Source: Bolinopsis microptera (Eukaryota; Ctenophora; Tentaculata; Lobata; Bolinopsidae). Taken from it: DNA of 60,000 nucleotides. The number at the start of each line of letters is the position of its first letter. Position 1 is the first letter of the stretch. Below, in pieces: positions 11,504-21,704 of this stretch. Location: assembly GCF_026151205.1 (NCBI RefSeq), contig NC_087081.1, forward strand, positions 13,290,340 to 13,350,339, in the 5' to 3' direction. Below the pieces are notes generated by a model, which was not told where the DNA came from, searched no databases, and saw nothing but the letters and a program-made list of their open reading frames with translations. The translations under genes and the position numbers were made by a program.

Positions 11504-11859
11504 AAGAAAGGAAGCTGCGAAGAGAGTAGATGCAGCCATCTGAAATCTGAATCCAGCAGTTGTATAGTTCTTCTTGGACGTTCTAGGAATCGGGAAAAGA
11601 TAGGCATATTGTTTTCTGTCTCACGACATTACGGTCGTGTACTAACAGCTAATTAACTCGCCTACCTATCAATCCAATTCTGCATATTATTCGTCAGTCA
11701 TTGGGTGACGTGATCTGCAGATTACCGTGAGACTCCAGATCTCAGGAGGGCTAGTAGTCAGCCACCCGTGGTTTGCGTGGAATTAAGACCTACGAGTGTC
11801 TTTCTTGATGGTGGAACAGCATGATACTGATAATTAATGACGTGGTTCAACTTCCGAGT

Positions 11860-12327
11860 GGGTCGTTATTGACCCAGTTGATCGATTTAAGAAGTTAAAT
11901 CAACGTACAGGAGTAATGACCAAGATATAACATGTTTTTATACTAATATTTGTAAAAGTTTGACAACATTATATTTAATTAATCGATTTTGTGGTCCTAG
12001 TGGGTCGCTAATGACCCATTTAACCGATTTTTCGCAGTTTATGATGATTATCACTTGCTGAGAGGCGATTTCGAACTTATGATGTCATGCTTTAGGCTGA
12101 ATTCAAGAAGTTACATGGACATATGTAGTAATAAGCGAGTGAGCCGAGTGGGTCGTTAATGACCCAAATTCTTTATTTTTTAAAAGTTAGAGTCACACAG
12201 TATTGACCAAATGTTTTTAACTTATGCTACAGTTTTTATTTTATCCTAACGTCTTTGTTTCAGAAGTTAAAGCCGAAAAACCGTGATGGGTCGTTTGCGA
12301 CCCGGACGAGTGGGTCGTATGCGACCA
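11860..12327. repeat. Right array of GGGTCG-N4-CGACCC palindromes (mirror copy)
   Basis: Palindromes lie at 11860-11875, 12002-12017, 12150-12165, 12288-12303 and about 12312-12327. Spacings of 142, 148 and 138 bases mirror those of the left array. The surrounding DNA is the inverted copy of 9766-10345, with only scattered differences, for example a small indel near 10008 and 12071. Confidence 0.85.
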
Positions 12328-13448
12328 TAGCTGTATCTTTTAAAGTAAACGAGATACACATTAGCTTTTCTGGATATCTTATTTTTGCTGTAAAGTGACC
12401 CAGTGTGTTAAACGGCATCAAAATCGGCAAACTTTAAAACTCGTCGTCCCTAATGGGTTAACTAATAAAGCACACGATAATGCTATCAAAGTTTTCTATT
12501 TTCATCTTCGATGTGTAAAACTGATTACGGAGGGGGGGGGGGGGTAAAAATGTTCCAAAAAATGATTACGTAATACGTGAACGACCCCTAACTATATAAT
12601 GATGATGTAACAAGGTTACATAGCATAAGAGCATAGTTCAAGTATACAGAGTGCAGACAAATATTACTTTTATTATCTTGCCAAATTTATCGCCGATAAC
12701 CGATATTATCGCGATAATTTTGAAAAAGTTATCGATTATCGCGATAAAATAAATTGTACCGATAATGAAAACCCTACGTAGAATCGCATTTCGACCTTAA
12801 GTTTTGTATTGAAATTTTGAGTTAGGCCTTTAAAAAAATTTGGCGGCCAAATTCCAAAATTTTCCTGGCATTTTTCAGAATTTGACTGAGCTGATAATCA
12901 TAGAGAATGTGTAGTATAGGCTTACCTTCCATATAAAGTTAGTTTCGTTCAAAAAATCGATCAAATTTGGTGCGTATGCCCAAATATGGTCATATGGTTT
13001 TTGGCTCATAACTCAGTCATTTTTTGTCCAATCTTGATGAAAATTCTTATACGAGTTTAGGGGACCACTAGCTACAAGTAAAGCACCTGAAATCTGGTTT
13101 TTGGGCATGTTCAGGGTATTTGGCTAAATTGGGCCTAATTTGGACCAAATATGGGCGTGGCTGCCCCGCAAGCACCGTTTGGCGGTTGGGGTCCCCCCCC
13201 CTTAAGACACAAAATTTCGAAATAGAATTTTATAATGTTTATTTTTTCCGTTCACCCTTTTGTAAAAAGGCAGTAGTGAAAGGTTACGAATGGACGTTTT
13301 TGCAGAAAAACGTGGATTTTGGAGATAGCAGTAGCTGGTGGGTTTTAAATATGGTGTCATTCCTTACTTACTTCCGTCCGTTACCATGACAACTAGCACG
13401 CAGTGCAGCGCGCGTGTATTGCTTGCGGAGATGTGATGTATATACTTA

Positions 13449-14358
13449 CCTTATCGGACCTTATTTGGACGGACATTACATGAACGGACATAATTATGAA
13501 CGGACATTAATATGAACGCTCGAAGGCATTCAAAACCATCAAAAATCCGAATTTTTTTCAATTGTTTTGACGTTTTTTTAATTTCAGCAAATGATTTTTA
13601 AATCCATTTTTTATACAGTAAGTAAGAAAAGCAGTCATTAAGCAGTAAAAATGTTAAAATATGTGTACACGATCAGTTTCTAATATCACATATCATCTTC
13701 ATCAAATGGGTTTTCGTGCATGAAATAGTCCATGCTTAAAGCATCAGTGATTTCTAGCTTTATGGAAACCTTTTTTTATCAAACTACCCCGGTCCTGCAT
13801 TTCAGTGTTAACTTTTACAAGCCATTCGTCGTGAAGTGGTTTTATCTTAGACAACTTAAGGTTAACCTTAACATCACGTGGAGCTTTCCTAGCACTGTTT
13901 CATTACCGCCCCTGAGTAATATGAGCTATAACAACGTCGGACAATGTCCTTTGCAACACGATTTACCGTACTATCTAGAGGCTGGAACAAGTTTGTCATG
14001 TTGGCGGGGACTAGTTCATGAACTATGTTGTTGAGTGCCATGAATATAATTTCGTTGAATTTTTTCCGCCAAGTACAAGTGACCCTTGAAAACATCATAT
14101 ACTAGTAAAGTTTTCTGTGCCTCCGGCAGACCAAGGAGAACCTTTCCGTCGTTAACTTACGGCACAATAAAGTTCTCAAACATCAAAGTTGTCATATTCT
14201 GGACAAAATGTTCGAAATGGAAAAATGTTTGAAAAAATTTCAACGGACTTTAACTTGGACGGACATTAATTGAACGGACTTTATTTGAACGGACATTAAG
14301 ATGAACGCTAGGACCTCCAGCGTTCAAGTAATGTCCGTCCAAATAAGGTCCGATAAGG
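13449..14358. mobile_element. Pogo/Tc1-like element with TA duplication
   Basis: The inverted ends read CCTTATCGGACCTTATTTGG and its complement, followed inward by tandem GGACGGACATTA/GAACGGACATAA motifs. TA flanks both sides (13447-13448, 14359-14360). A minus-strand transposase remnant lies inside. Another copy of the same end, in reverse, is at 27300-27440. Confidence 0.8.
13889..14098 (-). pseudogene. DDE-superfamily (pogo/Tigger-like) transposase fragment
   Basis: The 69-residue frame contains HELVPANMTNLFQPLDSTVN, which matches the conserved block after the second catalytic Asp in pogo/Tigger DDE endonucleases (pattern PxxxTxxxQPLDxxV). The upstream catalytic Asp motifs are not in frame, and the frame ends early, so this is a decayed remnant. 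Its place inside a TA-flanked element agrees with the assignment. Confidence 0.7.
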
Positions 14359-15325
14359 TATAGCTAGCCTGTTAATGAATGCGTGGCGCAAGTGTATTTT
14401 AATGTATACTATGCAATGTATATTGTAAAGTATTAGGTTATAAGCCCAATTTGTACGTGGCATGCGTAGTAATATAGTGTAATGATGTGATTCAATATTA
14501 TTATTATGAAGTGAGCTGATTGGAGCTTATATTTATAGTTATAGTGAACGGAAATCTAGCGTCCGCCAAAACGAAACAACGGGCGCAAATTTTGTTAAGT
14601 GTTAAGTGAAAGAGGTTTAAATATTCGATTATAAATTTATACAACCACTTAAAGTATTCTTACGAGATACTTTCTGCGATTTTTTCAACCGTTACATTTT
14701 AGCCATGCAAATTTACATGTTACGATTTCAGTTTATTTATATATTATATTGTCAATAAACCGGTTTCAAAGCCCTTAAGGGTGGCCCTCGGGTCTTTAAA
14801 ACAGGATGCCTCACTCGCTATCTTTAGGAGGGGGTGGGGGAAATTATGGGTGTTAAAAATATGGACTGTCATAATTATAGAATACCAAAAACATTTCTTT
14901 TAAAATTTTCGTACTTGACATTTGGGCCTAACATAGCTGTACCAAAATATTCATTATCCAGGAATCGATGATCCACTAATTTAAATTAAACGCTCGGAAT
15001 AAAACATGAAAATTAAACCAAACTGTGCATGTGTACTGTGTAGTGACATTTAAGCAACTATTTTTCAGTTCGAAAAATATGAGGAACACGTTTAAAACTG
15101 TTTTGTTGTTCCGTCGCATTTTTGATACAATCTCATTGAATATTATCATAATAGCTGTCTTTTGATATTGATTAATATATTAATCGCTTAAAAACCTTGC
15201 TGTTGGGATCAATTTATACCTTATCGTGAGCAATTTAATTGAAACCGCCAGTCATACTGACTGGGGAGGCCGACAAAGGGGGGCCCCCGATTATTAGGGG
15301 TCACATCATATGACGTATAATTAGT

Positions 15326-16243
15326 TATGTGACGTAAACAGGATTAAACAGGATTAAACATGAAATTACCAGAGAGAACACTAACGGACTCGTCTTGGCT
15401 ATACAAGAATGAATAAATCAATAAATAAAATTATCAAAACTGAATCATTTAAAAAAGTAAAATTTAACCGTTTACAATTTCACGAAAATAAAAGAAGATC
15501 GCCTATAATAATTTAAGGTAATACAGTAAATTAAGTTCGAGTACTACATCTGTTGGCGAGGGTTAAGGGACGTTTTAGGAGGATTACGTAGATTTGAGGA
15601 GTCTGTAAGGTACTTCCCGAACTCTTTAATATGGGGTGAGTTCATTATTGCTCCATATTCTTTTAGCATCAACAGGCTTTTGAGGTTGTCAGAGAGGTTG
15701 GACCTGAGTTGATGGTAGTAGGGGCACTCAGTTAAGACGTGGTCTTCAGTTTCTAGAATAGGAGTTTCAAAGAAGGGGAGCTCTTCTAAAAAACGTATGA
15801 CATCCGTTTCTGAGGAGCAGCAGAAGCGACACGTTTTAAGAGCTGTGTTGAGTTGATCTTTGGTGTAGCGACCTTTTTCTATCCTAAGATCGTGACTGCT
15901 AGATCGGAGTTTAGCAATATTGACCCTTTTAAGCCGGCAGGGGAGCTGTAAATAGGGTTCTTCGCCAAACTCGAATTTAACCGCTGTGTAGAAAGACATT
16001 TTGGGCTGGTTGAGGAGATCTCTCTTCCAGTGGTCAACAAATGTCTCATGTATGTACTCGCAAGCGTCTAGGGTGGGTGATGACTGCGGCTTGGAGACTG
16101 TACTCATCTTGGCAATAGTTGACCACGAATCATACCAGGTTAGATTCAGTAGCTTTTGCTCTTGAAAGGTGTGGTGCAAAAGAGTGTTCACGTTACCTTC
16201 TACCGCCAGGGATGCCCGATGGAAGTAAGCTAAACATTGGGGA
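15326..16243 (-). mobile_element. 5'-truncated LINE (jockey/CR1-like), copy 1, with 16-bp target duplication
   Basis: The duplicated target ATGACGTATAATTAGT occurs at 15310-15325 and 16244-16259. Reading on the minus strand, the copy begins in the reverse transcriptase C-terminus and ends in a tail of TTTAATCCTG repeats (15337-15360). Related 3' ends lie at 16260, 17050 and 33236. Confidence 0.85.
15544..16191 (-). pseudogene. C-terminal domain of a non-LTR reverse transcriptase (truncated)
   Basis: The 215-residue frame has the post-RT zinc-binding domain of jockey/CR1-type LINEs: LKTCRFCCSSETDV gives the first Cys pair and ETEDHVLTECPYYHQLR the His and last Cys. Upstream it has LRSSSHDLRIEKGRY, the usual helix before the finger. 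The polymerase core is missing through 5' truncation. The start Met is simply the first in frame. Confidence 0.85.
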
Positions 16244-16259
16244 ATGACGTATAATTAGT

Positions 16260-16975
16260 GATGGAATTAAACGGAATTAAACGGAATTAAACGTAAAGTT
16301 GTCGGAGATGGCACTAACACCATCGTCTCGACTATACATGAATGAATAACATATGTAGAGTAAGTAAAATTCGAATTTCAAGAATCATGAAAATTTAAAA
16401 CAAAATCACTTAAAATTTAACTCCCGTACAAACAACCGAAATAGAAATAATTGCTGAAATAATAATTTAACATAAAAGGAAGTAGTAAAAGGCAACTTCA
16501 ATGATCACTAAACTGCGATATCAGTATTCGAGTCCACAAAAGACACATTCATACTCAAACAGTCCTCCCACTCACACTCACAACGTACTGGAAACAGTAA
16601 TCACTAGTGTTCCATGCTCGTACAACAGATCGTGAAATCTGCATAATGATGGTTGATCTGTATTATGTCTGTTGAGTTGGTAGTCCTGATGGGGTGACAG
16701 GCAGTATTGGCGTCTTTTTCGGGTTCCTGATGCGGTGACAGTTGCAAAGGAATTTGCCCAGTTCTTGCACATGGGCAGAATTCATGATAGCTCCGTATTC
16801 CTTGAGCAGCAAAAGACTCTTAAGGTTTTCCGACAGTGAGAGTCTCGCTGAGTGGTACATTGGACATTCAGTGAGGCAGTGTTCTTCATTTTCAATGATT
16901 GTTCCTTCGAAAAAGGGGAGATATTCTAAGCCTTGAACGTTCTCCTTGTTGCAGCAGAATGTGATCCATCAGTAG
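16260..16975 (-). mobile_element. 5'-truncated LINE (jockey/CR1-like), copy 2
   Basis: This is a diverged sibling of the copy at 15326. Frames read MYHSARLSLSENLKSLLLLK and YGAIMNSAHVQELGKF, against NLSDNLKSLLMLKEYGAIMN in copy 1. It starts within the zinc finger and ends in three units of GTTTAATTCC (16262-16291). Copy 1 inserted directly beside its 3' end. Confidence 0.8.
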
Positions 16976-17039
16976 AATTTAATTGACCCAGAAATGAGCT
17001 AGATATAGGGTTCACATGACAATTCTGTAAATCATAGCT

Positions 17040-17090
17040 GTACATTAAGAAGTAAACAGGATTACACAGGATTACACAGGATTAAAATTA
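17040..17090 (-). repeat. LINE tail fragment (GTGTAATCCT repeats)
   Basis: Three units of ACAGGATTAC on the plus strand correspond to the 3' tail of the LINE family at 15326. No coding part remains. It lies inside the right part of the inverted-repeat element at 15257-17412. Confidence 0.6.
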
Positions 17091-17589
17091 AATTATAGAT
17101 CCATTATCATGGACCGTCATAATTGTACAGAAATTAATGAAAACATTCATCTTTCCTTGAAGTCAGGGCCAGGGTTATCCTTAAATCTTAATTATGACTA
17201 ATTCGCGAGGTTCTCACCAAATTGATAGTAAAGTTGTTTAAGTTTCGTGCATTTGAATTACGTTGACGCATATCTTCGGTGAAGCTATTTCGCTCTTCGG
17301 AGCAGCGAAGGAAATAAGTGCACACACAATTGACAGCATAGGAGCTGATTATACGTCATATGATCTGACCCCTAATAATCGGGGGGCCCCCCTTCGTCGT
17401 GCAGCCTACTGACTGTAGGCGCGAAATATCAGGTAGAACGGGATTTAACTGCCTTCAGATAACACAATTTGTCTGTGGATAACTTTGCTTGAACCTATAA
17501 ATTCTTAAAGTTTACTACCCTAGCCTACATCAGAACCGGATGTACGAATAATACTCAACAAACAAAGAGAACATACCCTGTACTTTAAC

Positions 17590-19115
17590 CACTGTTAACT
17601 CGATAACAATGAAGAGGATATCCTGTTGTGACGCGAGAACGCAGAATTTCCTGATAGCCAGCTTAACAATGATGATCTGCGTCATGGCTGGGACCCCTGC
17701 AGCTGCAGTCCAGAACATTACCTTGGCGGAGAGTACAGATTTAGCCCTACAGGTCGGATATTACTCGGAGATTGTGGGGGTGATTGGGTCAATAATCATG
17801 GGTTTTATATTCCCTGTAGTTTACAGGTTCCTTGGAATAAAGATCACAATAACCCTTACCATAATCATCACTACTGCCTACTATTGGAGTATGATCTGGG
17901 TTGTGAATCAATATCTCATTTATCTGGGAGGGTTCCTGGCTGGTCTGGGCTGGGGAGGATTGTGGATTATTTGCCCCATGGTCGTGACGGATAACTCACA
18001 AGAGGGCAAGGGAATACGAAACATGGCCTACTTTTGGATTGCAAAGTCACTGGGCGATATGATAGGAGGATTATGTGGCTATATCTACTTTGATAATATC
18101 ACTGTTATCTCTGAAACCAACAGGTTCGTTGTAAACGGGGTGTGCGTTGGGGCCACGTGCTTTGCAGCTGTACTGGCTGCGGTTGGTCTGTCTGAGATTA
18201 AAGATGATATATACCGAGTTGAGGGTGATGTGATAATGACGAATAGGGCATCTGCAGAAAATGGCGGAACAACAGATTTACCAACGGTAAAAGAAGTTTC
18301 CCTTGATGACAAAGAATCTGCTAAATCTGTTTCTGAATTCGATATTTCTAAATTTAACCATTCTTTTGAGTATACTAAAAATTGGTTCAACATCATGGTT
18401 CAACGATTAGAATTCTGGGTGCTTTTGCTTCCTTTAGTATACTGGGCGTTCATTTGGGGTTACTTTTACAAAATCTTACCAACAGCAGCAGCCTCCATCT
18501 CCGACGAAAGAGGCCTCATTCCTCTGACTACAGTTACCATTGGAGCCTCATATCTTATAGGATCAGCATCTTGGAATTTTCTCTCAAAATGGTTGAACAG
18601 CACCTTCTGCATCGTCCTGCAGTCGCTCATGCTGCTGGCATCGCTGGCTATATCCATACTGATCTTCCCAAAGGGTGCTGCGTCTGGTATAGACATATCA
18701 GGTGAGACCTACATAACACCTGACTCCATCTTTGTTGTCGTGATCTGTGCTCTGATTGGATTAGCTGACAGTGGGATAAGCATCACCTTCTACACCGTCT
18801 CTGGCATCATCTTCGGGGAGGGAACTTCTTTGGGTTACGCAGTTGTAAATAACGTGTTTTACATTTTCTACATCTTCTCGATGTTTGCACCGTCCCTGTT
18901 TGACCTTCACTCTTACTGCTATACCACGGGAGCTATGGTTGTGGTGATGTGTGTTGCAATGACTGTCGGACTTAGGAAATTCCTTTAAGTAGTTCACAGA
19001 TCCCTTCTAATTTGAAAGAAACAAAGTCTTGGAGGAACTCTCAAATAAGAAGAAGACAATATTATGAACATGCAAAAACATTTAGCATCATCTAGATCAG
19101 TCAAACTCATTCCTG
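17590..19115. repeat. Right arm of inverted duplication carrying UNC-93 copy B
   Basis: Reverse complement of about 1700-3240. Homology ends sharply 20 bases upstream of the start codon and about 110 bases after the stop. The 3' flank has small indels relative to the left arm. Confidence 0.9.
17609..18988 (+). CDS. UNC-93-like membrane transporter, copy B
   Basis: The intronless ORF of 459 residues is nearly identical to copy A at 1825-3222. The first ~170 residues differ at only a few sites (for example KR for NM after the start Met). From residue ~300 to the end the two proteins look identical apart from one Ala/Thr. Differences cluster in residues ~172-255, the cytosolic loop between the two halves, where B is shorter by six residues and several stretches are unrelated. 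The family motif GLADSGISITFY is intact. Both copies appear functional. Confidence 0.85.
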   Translation: MKRISCCDARTQNFLIASLTMMICVMAGTPAAAVQNITLAESTDLALQVGYYSEIVGVIGSIIMGFIFPVVYRFLGIKITITLTIIITTAYYWSMIWVVNQYLIYLGGFLAGLGWGGLWIICPMVVTDNSQEGKGIRNMAYFWIAKSLGDMIGGLCGYIYFDNITVISETNRFVVNGVCVGATCFAAVLAAVGLSEIKDDIYRVEGDVIMTNRASAENGGTTDLPTVKEVSLDDKESAKSVSEFDISKFNHSFEYTKNWFNIMVQRLEFWVLLLPLVYWAFIWGYFYKILPTAAASISDERGLIPLTTVTIGASYLIGSASWNFLSKWLNSTFCIVLQSLMLLASLAISILIFPKGAASGIDISGETYITPDSIFVVVICALIGLADSGISITFYTVSGIIFGEGTSLGYAVVNNVFYIFYIFSMFAPSLFDLHSYCYTTGAMVVVMCVAMTVGLRKFL

Positions 19116-19436
19116 CCATTGTCTGGACACAGACAATGTTAGGACAGTGGAGCCTTTCTAATGTATTATTTTGAAAATATATTTAATTTCTTAAGGGCAA
19201 TATTGTTACAAAAACGATGACGGTCGGAATTAGAAAATTGTTTTAAAATTGTTTATTTTAAACTCTTATCTATATTCTATACGAATTCAACGAACTGTAT
19301 AAAAAACAATACCGAACTGACCCACTGGTTTTCAAACGACCTGCATATTGTTAGTGACTAAAATTGGGTGGAATCTTACTTACTAAAGTAAGTTTCAATC
19401 TGTTACAATCCATTCCACCCAATAAGCGCATCACTT

Positions 19437-20998
19437 TCAGCATTGATCTTCACCAACTGATGGTGGTCCGTTAACTAAAACTAAATTGCCATCCTCGTTA
19501 ACATCTGCATCATGGTAACTGAAAACATTGTGGACATTTAACCTCCCTGAGGTTAGCTTCACGAACCTCCCCGGGGCTCCGTGCCTCTTTTTATCGTAGC
19601 CCTTAACCTGCCTTTAATCTTAGGTTTGTCGTGATTAAGATATATTCCCGTACAAGTAACTAGTTTGAAACCTGCTGCTTTCATTCTAATAAAAACGTCT
19701 TTGTGCTCAAAAACCTTGAGCTCAGGATCCCATCCCCCGATTTGTAGGATCGGTTCAGTCCTTGCCATCCAAATGTTTGAATTAAGTTCACATCTAAAGC
19801 ACTGTGGAAGTTCGGAACGATATGGTTTAGTTTCTTACAAGTTCCAGGAAAATACCCCAATTTTCTGAGGGATCCACCGAAATATCCAAATTTCAGTGAA
19901 GCTGCATAATTTGTCCTTCCAGCGAGCTGACCACCAACAAGTGTGGCATCGGTCGTGTCCAAAATTTCGATCATGGTTTGCATGTCTGTTGTGTTCATAA
20001 ACAACACGTCGTCATCTAAAAGAAAGAAATATTTTGTTTCAACCATTTTGAGGGCTTGGTTTCTTCCCTCTGCTATTCCCAGATCCTCAACGTCACTGAC
20101 AACGTACGTCAGTAACGGATACTGAGCTAACCGATCTCTGATATCTTGAGAGTAATTATCTGGCCCGTCGTCGTAGCAAGCTATCGGCAAGTCATAACCA
20201 TAACTATCTCTGACTGACTGAGCTAAGCGAGCAACTTAATGGGGCCTACGGTCAGTCTTTACTACCAGAGTTACACATTCCCAAGGTTTTGTACACCTTT
20301 GTATTTGATCCGCAGGCAGTGTTTCTATCGGAGATATTCGTCTGTTGAACTCACAAGCTTTGAAGTCACAGCACTCATCGCTGCGTGGTATTATCGCTGA
20401 ATTTTTCAGTAATTTTCTGTCCTCTTGGAAATACGACTCCTCTGATAGAATAACTCGAGATCTATCCTTGTCAAAGTTGGTAATACCAGGACCGTTGATA
20501 CAGACAAATTTCTGGTGTCTCAGTTTGACCAATTTTGGATCAACTCTAAATAAAGGGGTGATGAAGTGTGGTACTGATTCTGAGTGCGAGTTCCATAATG
20601 ACCTGAGCCGTATATAGGAACCATTGACTAAATCAAAGTAACCAATGCCATCGCTAAGGTCACATTCTTGCAGATGGAGAGGTTGATTCGTGATAGATCC
20701 CTCTTCAGATTTAGAATAACCAACACACCCACCAGTTCTCTCATAGATCAACTTGTGGTCACTATCCAGGCTAAAAGTTTGCTCCACATCAGGGTCACAA
20801 AAGTAAACTTCCAATCGTCTACCATCTGGGGAATCAATACAACGACCTTCATTCCATAGCCGTATCTGGTGTTGATAAAAATGATAGTCGGTGGTTCGGA
20901 ACCGGATCTCTGTATTTGTTTGGTAGTTATGTAGGGTGATGATTACGATAATGACCCATACGAGAAGTAGAGTAACAATTTTTGTATTTCCAGTACAT
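19437..20998 (-). pseudogene. B4GALNT-like glycosyltransferase pseudogene (GT12/GT2 fold)
   Basis: Reading on the minus strand, a type II anchor (KIVTLLLVWVIIVIITL) is followed by a stem with a ricin-like patch (YERTGGCVGYSK). The transferase domain begins ECVTLVVKTDRRPH, has the metal-binding triad in FFLLDDDVLF, then LVGGQLAG and IWMARTEPILQIGGWDPEL, and ends near DVNEDGNLVLVNGPP. This order matches beta-1,4-N-acetylgalactosaminyltransferases of the Golgi. It is broken by an in-frame TAA at 20236-20238, a frameshift near 19795 and another near 19590. No good start Met is in frame at the N-terminus. It could be a recent pseudogene or suffer from assembly errors. Confidence 0.8.
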
Positions 20999-21278
20999 CT
21001 GAATCGTCTTCTTAACTGCCTTCATCTAAAAATATCGAGTAAAAACATGAAAGAAGTAAAAACGAAGACTGAAATTGACATATCTTAATTTTTAAAACGG
21101 TATTAGTCGTTATAGTGCAGTGGTCGTTTTAAATTGTGTTGCAATAGCCAATAAATTAGCTTTCTTGTCAACTTTTGTAAGTGTAACTTGTTCGGTTATT
21201 GTACAGGGTGTTTTAAAAGTCTTGCAATGATGTTCTTTTTGGATAACTTTTACTACTACTACTACTACTATGTCGGAG

Positions 21279-21698
21279 CTAAGTCCGATCTACGCCAGAA
21301 AACCCCCTCCATATATCCCTGTCCCGCATCAGGGTTTGCAGTTCCTCTTTAGAGTTCGTCCCAACTTCCTTCAGTAACATAGACATGTAGCTTTGTCTTG
21401 GTGGGCCTTGCTGTGCTCTACCGTGCGTAGGTTCCCATAAGACTAAATCACTGGCAAGTAGCTCAGGATGTCGGATGCAGTGTCCCGCCATTTTTAATCT
21501 TCTGCTTCGTAACTTGTTTGAAAGCCTTGGTAGGCTACCATACAAAGTTATATTGCTGACCTTGTCCTTCCATGAGATACCCAGCACCATACGCAACATC
21601 TTTGTGTATGTCCCGTCCAAACGTTTCTCTTGAGCCTTTGTCAGTGTCCAGGTTTGTGATCCGTAGAGCAGTACTGATTCACAAGCCGCTATGAACAA
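21279..21698 (-). pseudogene. LINE Pol C-terminal domain
   Basis: The frame opens LLYGSQTWTLTKAQEKRL, a block found after the RT domain in RTE-like Pol proteins, and continues with RRLKMAGHCIRHPE and WEPTHGRAQQGPPRQSYMSM. It follows the RT frame with only a stop between them. It ends at the true Pol stop, just before the 3' tail. Confidence 0.85.
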
Positions 21699-21704
21699 TC
21701 TAAT

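Larger units (their letters stand above)
6862..12457. mobile_element. PiggyBac-like element with TTAA duplication and long palindrome-bearing arms
   Basis: The termini are CCCATTAGGGACGA and its exact complement TCGTCCCTAATGGG, flanked on both sides by TTAA (6858-6861 and 12458-12461). TTAA duplications and a CCC start are hallmarks of piggyBac. Behind the 14-bp termini are subterminal arms that are inverted copies of each other (about 7200-7245 plus 9766-10345 against 11740-12327). The unique middle (10346-11739) has only short frames and a poly-C tract, so no transposase is visible. A hAT element is inserted in the left arm. Without it the element is about 3.1 kb. Confidence 0.85.
6141..12776. 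mobile_element. Non-autonomous hAT-type element A with 8-bp target duplication
   Basis: The left end is TAGGGTTGCCAACC and the right end reads ...AAAACCCTA, giving TAGGGTT termini. The flanking octamer CGTAGAAT occurs at 6133-6140 and again at 12777-12784, the 8-bp duplication expected of hAT. Subterminal regions on both sides are packed with ATTATCG/CGATAAT motifs. With the nested piggyBac-like element removed, the host is only about 1 kb, and no transposase frame remains in 6141-6857 or 12462-12776, so it is a deletion derivative. A fragment of the TTACGTAATC MITE family occurs inside its right part (12526-12590). Confidence 0.85.
5660..13185. mobile_element. Outer fold-back (inverted-repeat) element split by nested insertions
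   Basis: About 310 bases at 5665-5975 are the reverse complement of about 12885-13180. Shared blocks include GGGGCAGCCACGTCCATATT, AACCATATGACTATATTTGG and ACATTCTCTATGATTATCAG, allowing mismatches. The arms have no open frame. The hAT element at 6141-12776 sits between them, so the original fold-back was only about 1 kb. The ends are not sharply defined and I see no target duplication. It may be a MITE or two inverted copies of one repeat. Confidence 0.65.
15257..17412. mobile_element. Inverted-terminal-repeat element holding two LINE insertions
   Basis: The left side reads GGGGGGCCCCCGATTATTAG, GGGTCACATCATATGACG, and the right side at about 17345-17400 is its reverse complement with few changes (CGTCATATGATCTGACCCCT). 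The shared end is about 50 bases. Between them are two 5'-truncated LINE copies. I see no clear target duplication, so the superfamily is open. Confidence 0.6.

Noticed and set aside
13120-13389. 89-codon plus-strand frame
   Set aside because: It crosses the right arm of the fold-back element into flanking DNA and has no recognisable domain.
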